In this document: in pieces, positions 20,662-32,354 of the stretch
Layout: every line of letters begins with the position of its first letter
Numbering within the stretch: position 1 is the first letter of the stretch
NCBI GenBank assembly: GCA_963691655.1
Contig: OY829327.1
Coordinates: forward strand, 64,058,079 to 64,122,078
DNA: 64,000 nucleotides
Source: Toxonevra muliebris
Taxonomy: Eukaryota > Arthropoda > Insecta > Diptera > Pallopteridae
Direction: 5' to 3'
Translations under genes and position numbers: made by a program
Notes under the pieces: generated by a model
The model's database searches: none
Seen by the model: the letters and a program-made list of their open reading frames with translations, nothing else
What the model was told of the DNA's origin: nothing

Positions 20662-21566
20662 CACTCAAAAAAAAGTGCAATGTAAAATTGATATTTTTGT
20701 AATGTTATTTTCAATGTAAAAACAAAAATGTTAGTTTTACGGCAAAATATATCAGATTGATTTGTTTTGTGTTGCATTAACATTAAAAATATGAGATTGA
20801 TAATAATCTGTTTTACATTGACATATCAAATTATAATGTTAAAATTACATTCAAAATGTTCTCATTACTTAATACGTTTTTCATGTAAAATTGATATTAT
20901 TTTGTCTAAATTTAACATGCAAAATGTAAACAGGCTAGTTTGACATTGAAAATTAAGACTGGTAATACTTTTTGAATAAGTATAACATAAAAATTTAAAC
21001 TGACAACACTTTTAAATTATGAAATAGTTTTACGTTTCTTCGCGTGAGAGTGAACGTTTCTATTTATTTGCAGTCATAATAATAGTTTAATAGTTTAAAT
21101 AAAAACAGTGTGAAAAAAAATTTAATAAAAGAGAATAAAATAAACTAAAACGTGTTTTAAAAATTTTACTTTTTCGGAATTATTTACATTTATATATTAT
21201 TATTAATAACTATTATTACAGAAATAAAATTATATAAAATGCAAAAAACTTCTTGTGTTTTATTTAACATTTTAAGTTTTCAATTCTACGTTAAATTTAT
21301 ATCAAATTTATATTTTGCAATACCAGTTATACATTGTTGTCATATCAAGTCAACATTATTCTCATATCAATATTACATTAAAATAATGTATTTCTTTTAC
21401 ATTTTTAATGTTAAAATTGCATTGTTTTCGCATCATTTATACATTTTTCAGTAAAGTTATAATTACATTTTGTAATGTCAATTTTGATATTTTTTAATGT
21501 TGGCTGAATATTGTAAACAAAAAATGTTATTTTTACAGCTGTTTCATGTACTTTTTTTTTTGAGTG
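20662..21566. mobile_element. MITE E1, long copy
   Basis: Flanked by TA at 20660-20661 and 21567-21568. The ends cactcaaaaaaaagtgcaat and, complemented, cactcaaaaaaaaaagtaca are inverted. Subterminal repeats of acattaaa/ttacattt type fill both arms. The inside (about 20930-21230) is AT-rich and non-coding. It truncates the transposase fragment to its left. Confidence 0.75.
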
Positions 21567-22978
21567 TATAAATGAATTTTGTGCTCCTATCGTCCGAGTG
21601 TTGATGTAGAGCGATCCTTTTCTTTATAGAAACATTTTTTAAGACCCAATCGGGAAAGTTTTGTTTTTGAAAACTTAAAAAAATTTTTATTGTTTACGCC
21701 AACAAAACATTTAAGGATTGATTTCATGATCATTTACATATTTACTTAACTACGATTTATGTTCATTTTACATTTTTTGTTGCTTTTTATAAATTCATTT
21801 TATATTTTAAATTGAATTGTTTTCGTCCTTTGTTTGTTAAATTACATGCAATATTTTTAGTTTTTTTTTACCGAAAATATGCTATCAAAAACAAAATATT
21901 TTTTGTTTTTAATTGCATATTTTAGATTTTTTTAGTGCATTTTTTGCAGTTTTAGTTGCATGTTTTTGAACTTTAAGTGCATATTATATGCGCATATATT
22001 CGAGTTTTTAGTGCATGAAATTCCTTGCCCTACTTATTACTAATATGTCACTTATTATCTTTCCTACGACTATTTAACCATTATGGACAAAATAAGGCAT
22101 CATGAAATAAAACTGAATGTAAAGGATATAAATGTAATTTATTACAAAAAGTTATTTTGATCGTGTTTCGCTTGACAAAGCTTTTTTGGCATGATTTTTT
22201 ATAATCGCTGATGATTTGTCCAGGATTTTTTCGATTTTTATTTTTGCATGTCAATTCTCTTTCTACGCTACTGCACACAGCACAGTGTCGCGAGCTCATA
22301 CATTTTTGGGGTAAAAATAGAAGTGGGCTTCGAGTACTGAAATTTGAACACAGCCTTTTCTTAACGTTATTAAAATTACAACGAAGTTTTGTCAAAATTG
22401 GCCACACCCACCACCCACCGCCCATGCAATCCAAAGCGGATTATGCCTAAAAATTTTTTTCTATTTGACAAAAAGTTTTGTAGTTCAGCACAAAGACTAC
22501 GAATGAGCCGTTGCGTGCAAAAGTGGTGTAAGTCAAAATCAGATTTTTGAAAATACATTGGTTTTGTAGAAGTGCTGTGCAAAATAGGGCTCCTGAAAAA
22601 TTTCCCGATGTACGGGCAGCTTTATAGTATACATGTTCAACCTAGATGTACACCTTTTTTGTAGGAAACTAAATGAGGACAAGATTATTGCCTGAAAGTT
22701 AAAATGCAAATAATAATAAAAACTGACGGCTAAAATAAAAAATAAAGGTATCTGTAAAGTTTTGTAAAAATCAGCCACGCCTAACACCCACCGCCATACA
22801 ACAAAAAAATTTAAAATCAGTTAAGAAACCGAAAAGTTATAGCATTTTAAAGAGGAACTTTCCAAGCCAATTTTGCCCATAAAAGAAACAATATTTTTAC
22901 ACCCTCCATATTATTCATTAGCTTCAAATTAAATATGAAATTGTCAAAATTATTTCCAATTTCCAACATAAGTCAATA
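21567..22978. other. Unassigned stretch with a partial internal duplication
   Basis: No gene. Near 22370-22430 and 22745-22795 the words aagttttgtcaaaattggcc, acgcctaacacccaccgcc and cacccaccgcccatgca show a diverged duplication of a dispersed repeat. The frames of 117 and 79 residues on opposite strands at 22081-22450 have no domain motif. Confidence 0.4.
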
Positions 22979-23206
22979 TGGGTATTCACGCGTTGATGCA
23001 AAAGTGCGAAAGTGCGACTTAAAGCACTAAGATGTGAGCGTTGAATGCAAATATTGGAGATGCGAAATAGTTTAACTGTTAAAATATTACAATCTGATTG
23101 AAAAATAATGAAAATATTTTGTATTCTTCTTCCGAATTTAAAGGTAGAAAGGTGTCAAACTTCCGTAATCCGCTCTTTCGCAACGTCGCAGGGGCATGTT
23201 GCATCA
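22979..23206. mobile_element. Possible Harbinger-type MITE
   Basis: The left end gggtattcacgcgttgatgc pairs with the complement of gcatcaacccgtgaattt at the right over about 17 bases. The first ten bases, gggtattcac, equal the outer end of the Harbinger element at 39669-39678. The right terminus has lost its gggt and no target duplication is clear. Confidence 0.35.
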
Positions 23207-24136
23207 ACCCGTGAATTTCTTTCATTTTTAGCCATTTTTTTTAATTTTTCCACTCCAAAATTCGATTATGTGATTCCTTTTTTTTTTTTTTTTTAATTTT
23301 TCCCTGATTACTAAGGTTTAAAGGAAGTCAAACAAAATTTTGTCGCGTAAACGTGTGTTCATTTATATAGTATTAATCGAAATAAATTGATTTAGTAGAA
23401 GAAAAAGTGACAATACACTTCAGTTACAATTACAACACTATTCACTGATGTAAATAGCTCTACAGTATAGATTCACAAACAAAACTACAGGAAATTCCGT
23501 TATTCAAAAGTCAAAAACCAAATTTTAAACAAGTAATGCCCGTGTTCAAGTTTATATGCACTGTGTATGTATGAACTACGAGAAAGATGTCTCTAATTTA
23601 GTTATTTGTATACCGATTTGAATGATTGAGAAAGGTATTGAGCCATAGATTACTAAATAAATACATAAATATGGTTACAGAGTAAGAAAAAAAATTGAAT
23701 TTTCTGAACTTTAGGAACTTCATAATTAGTAGTTTTTCGAGTATTCGCATAATTTCAGGGGGCGGAAGCTATAATTCGAATGTACTTTTTTCTTCATACA
23801 TTTGGCGGCCATCTTAGTTTAGAGTATTGTTTTCTGGTATTTATATCTTAACTATAATAGGTATTCGTCGTCATCGGTCTAAGATTTTGTGACCTCCATT
23901 ATCTGGTTATTAAAAGTTTTTTCAAAACACCTAGACGCGATAAAACTAAGTATAAATAAGCAGCTAATTCTGAAAATGTACTCACAGATATTACTGGCAC
24001 TAATTTTTGTTATATCCTGCAAGGAGAGCACAACACATCACCCGGTTCCAAAAATTTAGTTTTTCTAAAATCGCAGAAAAAATTCTACGTAAATCTGTGT
24101 TTTCAGTTTTTGAAACATGTAATTTATTATTTAAAC
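23207..24136. other. Unassigned stretch
   Basis: AT-rich with a poly-T run near 23280. No coding frame, inverted repeat or repeat copy recognised. Confidence 0.45.
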
Positions 24137-24414
24137 TAGCGGTTCTCAGGTTTTTTTCGCGTGCCGTCAATGTATAATGTGGATCAAACACGTACCGCAG
24201 AACTAAAAAACAGTGCTTTGTGTACTTTATGTCCACCAAAATTGTAGCTGTAACTGTAGAAATACTGATAAACATGTAATGAAATGAAAATATGGATGTT
24301 TAATAAAATTCAGCCGTCGTTTATTTCGTTTGACGTCTATTATCTGTTAGCGTATCACCTTTCGAGGCCTCACGTACCACTGGTGGCCCGCGTACCACAG
24401 TTTGAGAAACCCTG
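24137..24414. mobile_element. Short hAT element, 278 bp
   Basis: Flanks atttaaac (24129-24136) and atttaaag (24415-24422) match at seven of eight bases. Ends are tagcggttctcagg and, complemented, cagggtttctcaaact; ca(g)gngnttctcaaa ends are common in hAT elements. Inside, cgtaccgcag and cgtaccacag face one another. The element is too short to code. Confidence 0.8.
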
Positions 24415-25315
24415 ATTTAAAGGGTTGCAGCAACTAAATTTAACTAATGCAGACATTTCTTGCTGTTAACAGTGTAAAAAGTCGAACGAAAAAAAAAATT
24501 AACGTGAAACTGTAAACTAGCCTTAATGAGAACTTTCTGTATTTTATTAATTTTATGTACGCGCCGCTCGAAGTTGGGTGATTTTGGTAGTCGTTTTATT
24601 TATTTGAATATCTCGAAAATTATATCTCAGCTCATTCTGAAATTTGTACACAATTTTCCCAATACATTAATAAATATTTGCAGACCAAAAAAATTAAAAA
24701 AAAAATATCTAAATTTAAAAATATTCAATTTGTTTACAAAATTTCCAGAATACATAGAATGAATAACAAAAATAATTTTATGTTTATATTTTTTAAATGA
24801 GTTTATGCGATATACGAACTTTTATTATTTGGAAATTTTTTCCTACATCGGTTAGTTTTTGAGTAATTAGGGACTGAAAAATGTACCATTTTTAAAACTC
24901 CAAGACTTTAAAATATCGCAACTTTAAAATAAAAAACATCACACTGAAATAAAAAAATACGTGTCGATTAATTTCTTCTCAAGAAGGCAAGAAAAAATGG
25001 TTGAAATTAAAATTTTAGTTATAAATTTAACATGGAACGACCCATATGTACCTACTTATGTATATAAAACCATTCATTTTGAATATATAAATAATATAAA
25101 CAGAAACTGTTTGTTTGATTTAAACGAAATAATAATAAAAAAATGTACCAAATTATTTTGGACTAGAAGAGTTATTATTTTACATTTTAGTATAAAACAG
25201 TTTTTACAACTAAAACTAAATTCTATGTATATTTTTCACGTGAGTGAATTTTTTCAAGAGATCAGTTTCAATTTTCATAAATGAGTGAAATTCTATACAA
25301 TTCAGATTAATTAAT
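24415..25315. other. Unassigned stretch
   Basis: Two plus frames (24526-24762 and 24961-25284) are rich in Ile, Asn, Lys and Phe as expected of random AT-rich DNA and show no motif. Confidence 0.45.
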
Positions 25316-25475
25316 ACTAGTCGGTAAGGCCCGTAACTGGGGCAATTTTTTTTTTTTTTTGCTCAAGAAATCTCTTTATGAAAAAACAAATATCAAAAGA
25401 GAAGCAAACTACTCGTTGGTGTTTTTTTTTGTTATTTGTGTATGCAGATAATTCTGAGAAATGCCGTTACTCATG

Positions 25476-25506
<31 letters not shown>

Positions 25507-25745
25507 GTTATTTACTCCCGCTTAAGCAATGATTTTTACAACGATGAATGCAATGCTTTGTTCAATGAGCGAATTTTAAAGAACTTCCGACGCTAATATT
25601 TTGGAATTGGCTAAACCGATTTTAAATCTGATAATTTTTGGCTAACCTACTCGCCAAGCTTTTAAATTGATATATAATATGATATTGTAGCCCTTCTGGA
25701 TCTTCTGGAATAAAATTGTAGTTATACTAATAGATGTATATATTG
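25316..25745 (-). repeat. Repeat G, copy 1
   Basis: It begins ctagtcggtaaggccc then gtaactggggc, passes through gaaatgccgttactcatgtc, a ct-rich run (25473-25504), ctaaaccgattttaaatctg and ccttctggatcttctggaat, and ends near gttatactaatagatgtata. The same series occurs, complemented, at 32355-33118 and 40510-40880. The 72-residue frame inside (25378-25596) is not kept in the other copies, so it is probably not a gene. Confidence 0.7.
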
Positions 25746-26320
25746 CTTTATGCGATTCAACTTTAATATTGTTCAAATATTATTTATAATTGAAAATAAT
25801 CTTTCAGTAGATTCATTTGAGGCGAGAAGCAAAAACTGAACTCGACAATTTTTAAAAGATATGCTTTTTAATATTTGAACCTAAAAGACAATAATGCGTG
25901 ATTTTTTCCACGTCCCGTATTTTGTTGAAAAGCGGGACTGTACAGGTAAAAGCGGGATGGTTGGTCACCGTATCTATACCACCTGGGAAAACTAGCATCT
26001 GATGTCAATAATAAGTGGGTAACTTTTTTTTGGATTTGGTGAAGTTTTAAGCTTAGCATTATCAAACTGAAGTGACATTTTTTTGTTTTTATCGAATAAA
26101 CATAAGGGCTTCTTTGGAAGCACATAATGTTTTACATGGTTTAAATCTTGTTTTTCAAAGACAAACCCGAAGTTTAAAAAAATTTGAGCACGGTTTTTGA
26201 AAGCTTGCCTCTTAAATCTTAGACTTAGGTTTTGCTTGTGTTTGGATTTGGCAAAATTTGGTAAAGAAGTGTTTCTTTGGAGATTGATATATTTTATAAG
26301 GTTAAAACCTAGTTTTTTAA
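25746..26320. other. Unassigned stretch with diverged internal repetition
   Basis: Stretches near 26028-26190 and 26238-26330 share ttggatttgg, tttctttggag and agcacggtttttg-like words, suggesting an older duplication upstream of the clear one that follows. No gene. Confidence 0.4.
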
Positions 26321-26610
26321 GCTATAACACGGTTTTTGCTCCTAAGGAAAATTCCTGCCTACGGCACCAAGGCCCGGATTCACAGTTATTAGTTAATCAA
26401 TTGGTTAGCTTAAGTGGCCAAAGTTTAACTAATGCTCCGTATTCACTGCGCTTTGGTTTTTTTAAGCTATAACACGGTTTTTGCTCCTAAGGAAAATTCC
26501 TGCCTACGGCACCAAGGCCCGGATTCACAGTTATTAGTTAATCAATTGGTTAACTAAAGTGGCCAAAGTTTAACTAATGCTTCATATTCACTGCGCTTTG
26601 GTTAACCAAA
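26321..26610. repeat. Tandem duplication, two units of 145 bp
   Basis: The unit starting gctataacacggtttttgct at 26321 restarts at 26466. Both contain cctgcctacggcaccaaggc, cggattcacagttattagtt and attcactgcgctttgg. The units differ at only a few positions, so the duplication is young compared with nearby DNA. Confidence 0.9.
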
Positions 26611-27207
26611 ACAATGAAGAAGTGAAAAATATGGCAGCTAGGTTAAGTTTGTGGATTTTCCAAAAACATATGTAAAAAACACATGTAACATATATAAAGA
26701 AATACAAAAAACTGTGGAAAACGCACGCGCAAACAATTTTTAAAATGCAAAATCATATTGTTCAAATATTTTTCATATGCATTTTAGGTACAAAGTCATA
26801 AACATATTTAATTCTGAAATTAAATTTAAACAACTTTTATTTTTAGCAAAATTTTGTTACTTTGTGCTTATCCTGCAAGAAAAGACTAAAATGCCAATTA
26901 GGCCCTTTGTAAATAATGATGGCGATGTTCTTTTGTTTGTTATAAATACAATTCATTTTTTTATATTTTTTATTTGTTTATGCGTGTTTAATTTTTAGAT
27001 TTATCTCGCAAGAGCGCTGCATCATGCGCGACCATTGCGTTCATCCTCGAAATTGTGGGTTGTATACACCAGTAGGATATCTATGTTAGGCCTGTAGGGC
27101 TTGTGGCCTCTTATTATTTCTATTTCTTTCCATTCACAGAACCGAAAGGCAAAGCGAAACTCTTTGCATAAGCAATCTTTACCCTTAGAAGTTTGTCATT
27201 GCCAGCC
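26611..27207. other. Unassigned stretch
   Basis: No coding frame with a motif and no repeat copy. A modestly GC-richer patch near 27005-27060 has no recognisable structure. Confidence 0.4.
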
Positions 27208-27583
27208 AAGGCTTGTTTATCTATCAAAACCAACGTCTAGTAACTCGAAACACCCCATCTAGTTCAAATTTGGTGGGGTAACTACTACGCAATGGGACTA
27301 AACTTTGTGCAAGTTTGAGCCTGATAGATTTTGAGAGTTGGTTCCCTTGAGATGAAATCACTCATGTGTCAAAAGAACTCCGAAGTCAGAAAGAACATAA
27401 CTGCCACCGAGATCAATTTTAAGTCAACGTAAAGGTATTTTTCGTTTTTATAAAATGTTTATATAGAAAGTGCGTATCGTGCTGTTGTATTATAAAATTA
27501 TACCGGTGCGGGGAATTTGATCGAAAATCGGGGAATTCCTTGATGGCTATCGGGGAGACAGAAAAAATGAGTTAGCATCCCTG
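27208..27583 (-). mobile_element. Truncated copy of the hAT element at 36075
   Basis: Read on the minus strand from 27583, it starts cagggatgctaac, then ccccgcaccggtataatttt, and continues to ataaacaagcctt, matching 36075-36465 in order. The other end of the element is missing. Flanking duplication cannot be tested. Confidence 0.75.
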
Positions 27584-27973
27584 GCGAAAATACAAAAATA
27601 AACACCCGTTCGAAATTAATAAAAACAAAAAAAAAATCAAATTGAGGCACTACCTTCCACGCAATAAAAAATATTGCTTATTCTTTTGTAGTGGGCGAAA
27701 AAATAGACTTTTTTAAGAATTCAAGTTTTTATAAAAACTATTTATGTATTATCTAAAAGTACATGTACTTAACTTTTTCCTAAAACATATTTAAAACTTT
27801 ATGAGTAATGAGCGAGTCGGTTGACTTCTTTCTGAAAAACATGTTTTGCGGTGACCAAAATTTTGTAAATCTGGATCAGCTTATAGTCCAGTCGGTAGAG
27901 TAAAAAATGCACCAAAAGTTAATAAAAATGTTGTCTGAGATTTTCCTTCAGTATTTGTTAGTGGGGGTATGAT
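27584..27973. other. Unassigned stretch
   Basis: AT-rich, without frame, inverted repeat or repeat copy that I recognise. Confidence 0.45.
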
Positions 27974-29497
27974 TAGTGATGATTCGATACAAGTAAATAC
28001 GAGTAAATACGCGATACTTTTCATACGATTGAAGTACTTTTTTTACTCCATGCCATACCCTAAATATTTTACTTAGTATCGAAGAAAAAGGGTCAGTATA
28101 CTGGTCAGATACTCGATACTTTTGGAAACATTAATTTATAAAACTGAAATATTGCTACACAATATTTAAGATTATGAGTCGTTTTGCAATATTTTACAGC
28201 AATTAATATATTTCAAAATGCTACTGCATTATTCAATAAAATATTTCAGTTCATATTGCAATATTCCAATGTATGAAAATATTTTAGTATAGTATTGAAG
28301 TTCTAGAAAATATTGCCGCCCATGTATGTAGAATATAAAGTATATTTAAATATTTGCATTAGAATAATTTATTTTTAACAAGCCACAATTTGTTGATAGT
28401 TTTTCTGCACCCAGAGAAATACTTACTTGGTTCAAAGAAAAACGGCTTTAAAATTGAGGAAAAATGGGAATGATTTGGCGCCATAGAAACGGTTTCCTCA
28501 TTTAGATATACAAAATTTCTTTGAGTTGAGGAAATATTTTTCAAATATGAGAAATTGTATATAATTTAGGTAAAATTTTCCTCAGTTTGAGGAATAATTT
28601 TCCATAGATTAAAGTCAAACTTAAAAATTGAAAAGAATAACAAAGCGTACGCGATTATTTGCTAAGGCCAAAAGAGTAAAGCTAGTTTTTTGTATTACAA
28701 AAATTTTGTATGGAGAACATTTTTGGTATATTCGTCTCTTTCTTACATTTTAATTTTTTATGCAAAAATAGAATGTAAGTTTAATTACCTTATTTTATTC
28801 TAAATAAGGTAATTTGTTCTTTTATGGTATTTTGATACTTTTGTTTTGCAGCCAAATGGTACTTGAATTTTTATATGCTGGTGCGATTAAATTTTGGAAG
28901 AAACAGGTTTATGGAAACGTTCATTGTTCCATGCGCATTTATGTTAACAATAGACCAAGTAATTCATAAAAACTCTTGAGCTAAAATTTTATGCAGAGAA
29001 GCGTTGTAAAGACTAAGTTTTAGAAAAAAATTATATTTGAAGATGCCCATTTACCACACCCATATTTTCTTGTGTTTTATTTACTTTTTTATCTTACTTT
29101 TAATTTTAGTTTTAACAATTTCATTGAAACTTGGCATTTGATTTCAATTGGTGGGCAGCATCGCAATTAAATTTCCAAAAATGAAGAAAAAACTTACTTC
29201 AAATTGAACACCATGGTTGCATGAAAGGAGCACATTTTTCTTCATTTTGAGGAAAATTTACATAAACGAGAGAAATTTTCGTGGATTTAAATTGAGGAAA
29301 CTTTTTCTTTGTTCTAGAGATGGGTATTTTTCTGGGTGTGCTTCTTATTATAAATTTTCTAGCGATTTCTATCTAAATATAATAAATATCGTATATGTTA
29401 ACACTACTCAACAAATTGCAACTTTTCACCATTTCTATATGATTCACGTGTTTTGTAATATATTAAAAAACATGACTTATAGGCGAAAAACTGAGCA
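27974..29497. mobile_element. hAT-like element, copy 2, split by an F1 element
   Basis: From tagtgatgattcgatacaag onwards it matches the complement of copy 1 (4266-5013): actcgatacttttgga, gaaatattgctacacaatat, gaagttctagaaaatatt and tttttaacaagc follow in order to 28407. After the F1 insertion the match resumes with ctattataaattttctagcg-like sequence and ataggcgaaaaact and stops at a second F1 copy (29500). The far end is missing. Confidence 0.75.
28408..29338. mobile_element. F1 element, complete copy, 931 bp
   Basis: The ends are cacccagagaaatac and, complemented, cacccagaaaaatac, flanked by TG on both sides (28406-28407 and 29339-29340). Comparison with the unoccupied hAT copy at 4.3-5.0 kb supports this insertion point. 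Subterminal regions contain many ttcctcaatttg-type words in both directions. The inside has aaagcgtacgcgattatttg and no coding frame. Ends and two-base target suggest a Tc1/mariner-type MITE. Confidence 0.75.
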
Positions 29498-29499
29498 CG

Positions 29500-29895
29500 C
29501 ACCCAGAAAAATACTTACCTCGTTTGAAGAAAAACGGCTATCAAATTGAGGAAAAATGTGAATGATTTGGCGCCATAGAAACGGTTTTCTCATTTAGATA
29601 TACAAAATTTCTTTGAATTGAGGAAATTTTTTTCCTTTTTTTTAGAGAAAAATGTCTATGAAAGAAAACTTCCTTTCTATAAATTAAAGAAATATGTCTT
29701 CAATTTGTAGAAATTGCGTTTTTCAAATGAATAATATTTTATTTCATTATGAGAAATTGTATATAATTTAGGTACAATTTTCCTCAGTTTGAGGAATAAT
29801 TTTTCATAAATTGAAGTCAATTTACTATCTTTTTAGAAAAAAAATCCTCAATTTATGGAATATTTTCTACAATGTTGTTTTAATTAAAAGGCATA
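29500..29895. repeat. F1 family copy, one end only
   Basis: Starts cacccagaaaaatacttacc, continues with atttggcgccatagaaacgg and repeated ttcctcaatt words, and stops at ttttaattaaaaggcata without the opposite end. It truncates hAT copy 2. Confidence 0.7.
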
Positions 29896-29930
29896 ACTGA
29901 TAACTCCATAACTGAATACCTGATAACCTA

Positions 29931-30205
29931 CACCCAGAAAAATACCAATCTCTAAAACAAAGAAAAAGTTTCCTCAATTTGAATCCACGAAAATTTCTCT
30001 CGTTTAAGTAAATTTTCCTCAAAATGAAGAAAAATGTGCTCCTTTAATGCAACCATGGTTAAATTCATTTATTATTTTATTTTTAATAAGTATTAAGGTT
30101 TACATTCATACGTATTTTTACATACACTACAGTCGTCGTCGCCTTGAAATGATCAAAAGATCCTTATGGCCATCAAAAAAATTGAAGTTTATTGAAATTT
30201 ATTAA
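29931..30205. repeat. F1 family copy, one end plus internal sequence
   Basis: TA precedes cacccagaaaaatacc. The end region runs to gcaaccatgg, then jumps to internal F1 sequence (tttattattttatttt, cgtcgtcgccttgaaatgat) in the order seen at 19970-20100, with an internal deletion between. Confidence 0.65.
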
Positions 30206-30207
30206 AA

Positions 30208-30490
30208 GAGTAGGTCCGAAACCGAAGGTGGATGAAAGATGTAAAAGAGAGATAAGGCACCTGGCGGCCAATAAAAATATCAGCCATAATCAAATAAGAA
30301 GTGAACCCAGACAATTTATTAAATAATTATAAAAATCGGCAGGCTAAACCGAAGCATATGCAACGCCACAAAGCATCACGGTCGAGTTTACTGAAAATTA
30401 TAAATTCTGGCACGAAGAATGGCAATCCATTATATGTATTTAGTGCTAAACAAAAATTTAACTTGAATGGGTCTGCGTTCCTCAATTAAA
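30208..30490 (+). pseudogene. Tc1/mariner-type transposase fragment
   Basis: The first part reads GPKPKVDERCKREIRHLAA then NKNISHNQIRSE, the usual start of the second helix-turn-helix with its GRP-like hook. After stops and a shift come TENYKFWHEEWQSII and then, in another frame, TKFNLNGS; relatives have W..V.FSDE.KF.L.GSDG here, where the first catalytic aspartate lies. In this copy the aspartate position reads FSAKQKFNL, so catalysis is lost. It starts directly after the F1 block. Downstream core and terminal repeats were not found. Confidence 0.75.
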
Positions 30491-31310
30491 CTGGAAGGAG
30501 CATTATGCTTGTATTGGGTATTGTTTACACCCACTTGTATTGGGTTCATTAATAGTTCGCTCATTTGTGCGATACAAGCACATGCATGACCATTGCAGAA
30601 ACCGTGCCAACAGTAACTGTCATTGCCGAGATCACACGGAAGATGGACGTCGTTTCTTATTAAAATAAATTTTGGAAGGACTTTCATTACATGATATTAT
30701 ACATAAAAAAAATTTTGGTCCTGGCTACGCCCATATGTATGCATATGTTCTCAGTGCCCCAATTATATGCACAGTCAGTGTATATTAGCGATCCCTGGTT
30801 ATAAGCACCCGACTTCATGCATTTTCAAGGGTGATTATAAGCGGGCAATACTGTATATAGTGGGAGCTCGGAGCAATTCATTCCTCTGAACGCTGCTCAC
30901 ATGAGCGCAAGCATGAACGCCTATCTGAAAGAGAGAGATACAAAAATAGGTAGAAAGAAAGAGATAAAAAAATGAAATAAAAATCGGCGCATTGATGAAT
31001 GTTCCAAGTTCACATTGTTCCGATTTTGGCAATTTCTCTCATAACTTTTTACAAAGAGTCTATATTGTAAAGAGGTCACAATTCGCTTGGCTGAAATCGA
31101 AACACAAAATCGTGGAAGCCAGAAACGAGGTGCAATACCGACGGTTGTCAACACATCCACATTGGAGGTGTTTGATAAAACAAATATTTTGCATTTTTTT
31201 TGGCAAATAATATTCATCATTTACAGTTTTTTTTATATATTCTTTATATACAAATATGTAAACGTTTTGTTTTATGTATTTTATATAAGTACTTTTGAAT
31301 CTTTTCTAGC
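30491..31310. other. Unassigned stretch, possible 80-bp palindromic MITE
   Basis: Mostly unassigned. At about 30777-30859, cagtgtatattagcgatccc and the complement cagtattgcccgcttataat bracket ataagcaccc and gggtgattat, as in a very short pogo-like MITE; only the right side has TA. Short frames near 30835-31332 overlap on both strands without motifs. Confidence 0.35.
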
Positions 31311-31649
31311 AATATTGAAGGGAACGAAATAGCAGGTGAAATGGCCAGAAGGGGCTCTGAATCATAACTGGACATTGTGCTATTGCACCAACGCTTCAAC
31401 GGTGGCGCATTCTAACGAGCGGACTGTGCAGAAGTTGTCATGATGAAGAAGAGACAGAATCGATTCTTCACTTTCTATGTCAATGTCCAAGGCTGCAGAT
31501 GAGCAGACTCCAATGTTTGGGGTCTCGCTTTTCCAATAGTCTAACAGAGATAACGAAAGTGGAACTATCGGATCTTCTTACCTTCATCTGGAGAACCAAA
31601 TGGTTCAATAAAGACATTACCTGGACTGCTGACGGAAACCGTGTCTAGA
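31311..31649 (+). pseudogene. LINE C-terminus: RNase H end and zinc region
   Basis: It begins IEGNEIAGEMARRGS, the last RNase H motif with the catalytic position altered (IAD usually, IAG here). After a shift come TGHCAIAP, then LCRSCHDEEETESILHFLCQ and CPRLQMSRLQCLG, a CxxC...H...C zinc arrangement typical of RNase H-bearing LINEs, and a tail ending ADGNRV and a stop. The upstream polymerase is absent, consistent with 5 prime truncation. A similar end is at 55676-55978. Confidence 0.85.
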
Positions 31650-31959
31650 GAAGTGCCTCATCCGGGCAATTAAATAAGGGCAATCACAATGGACAATTAA
31701 GTCTCCGAGTGGAAGTGCGGGATTTGGAAATGATATCTAAACTAGCGCAAGAACCTATTCACCCAAAAGTTACTAAAATTTAATTAAATAAATATGATCG
31801 AAGATCCATCTTATGTAGAGCGATTGAAAAAATGTGTTACTGAATTCTCTTTAAGACATTTTTATTGTTTCATAATTATTGTAAATATATTTTATTAAGA
31901 TTCAAATATTATATCATTTAGGAATAAATCCTTGTGTTTTTAGATTACCTTTCTTCTAT
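31650..31959. other. LINE 3 prime flank and unassigned DNA
   Basis: Follows the LINE stop codon and may hold its 3 prime untranslated part; no clear tail repeat was found. Confidence 0.4.
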
Positions 31960-32255
31960 ATATATACACTTTTTAGTTTCACATTTTCGATTTCTGATTA
32001 TAACCGCGGAAATACAATTTGTTAAAAACTACAAACCAATATTCCTCACAAGAAACTATTCAACTACTAGATAAGTTTATTCTTGACACAGACTAAACAG
32101 AGCCTCCACCAAACTAGACAACAAATAAATATTTTCCCAGGCGGGTATATGTATTTAATTTATAAATAGTAAATCAGCACAAAAAAATGAAAATCAAAGT
32201 GGGTGGCACGAATTCGAAAATGGGGGCGTAAGATGAAAACAATTGAGAACCGCTG
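31960..32255 (-). mobile_element. hAT-like element end
   Basis: The right terminus, complemented, reads cagcggttctcaattg and matches the left terminus cagtggttctcaaatgg at 49059. Further in, tttctgattataaccgcgg matches tttctgactttaaccgcga near 49229. The other end was not identified, so limits on the left are approximate. Confidence 0.55.
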
Positions 32256-32354
32256 ATCTATAACATAAACGGCGAATTGACTAAAAATGAGTTTTCTCGA
32301 AGGGGCGATCAGTGTGTGTAGAGGACTTTTGCTGTATTCTTGTATGTTCGCACT

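Noticed and set aside
22081..22450. Overlapping frames of 117 and 79 residues on opposite strands
   Set aside because: Both cover a dispersed cacccaccgcc-type repeat; neither has a domain and the sequence is partly duplicated 370 bp away.
24961..25284. 107-residue frame, possible small protein
   Set aside because: Ile/Asn/Lys/Phe content matches random translation of AT-rich DNA, and no motif or repeat support is visible.
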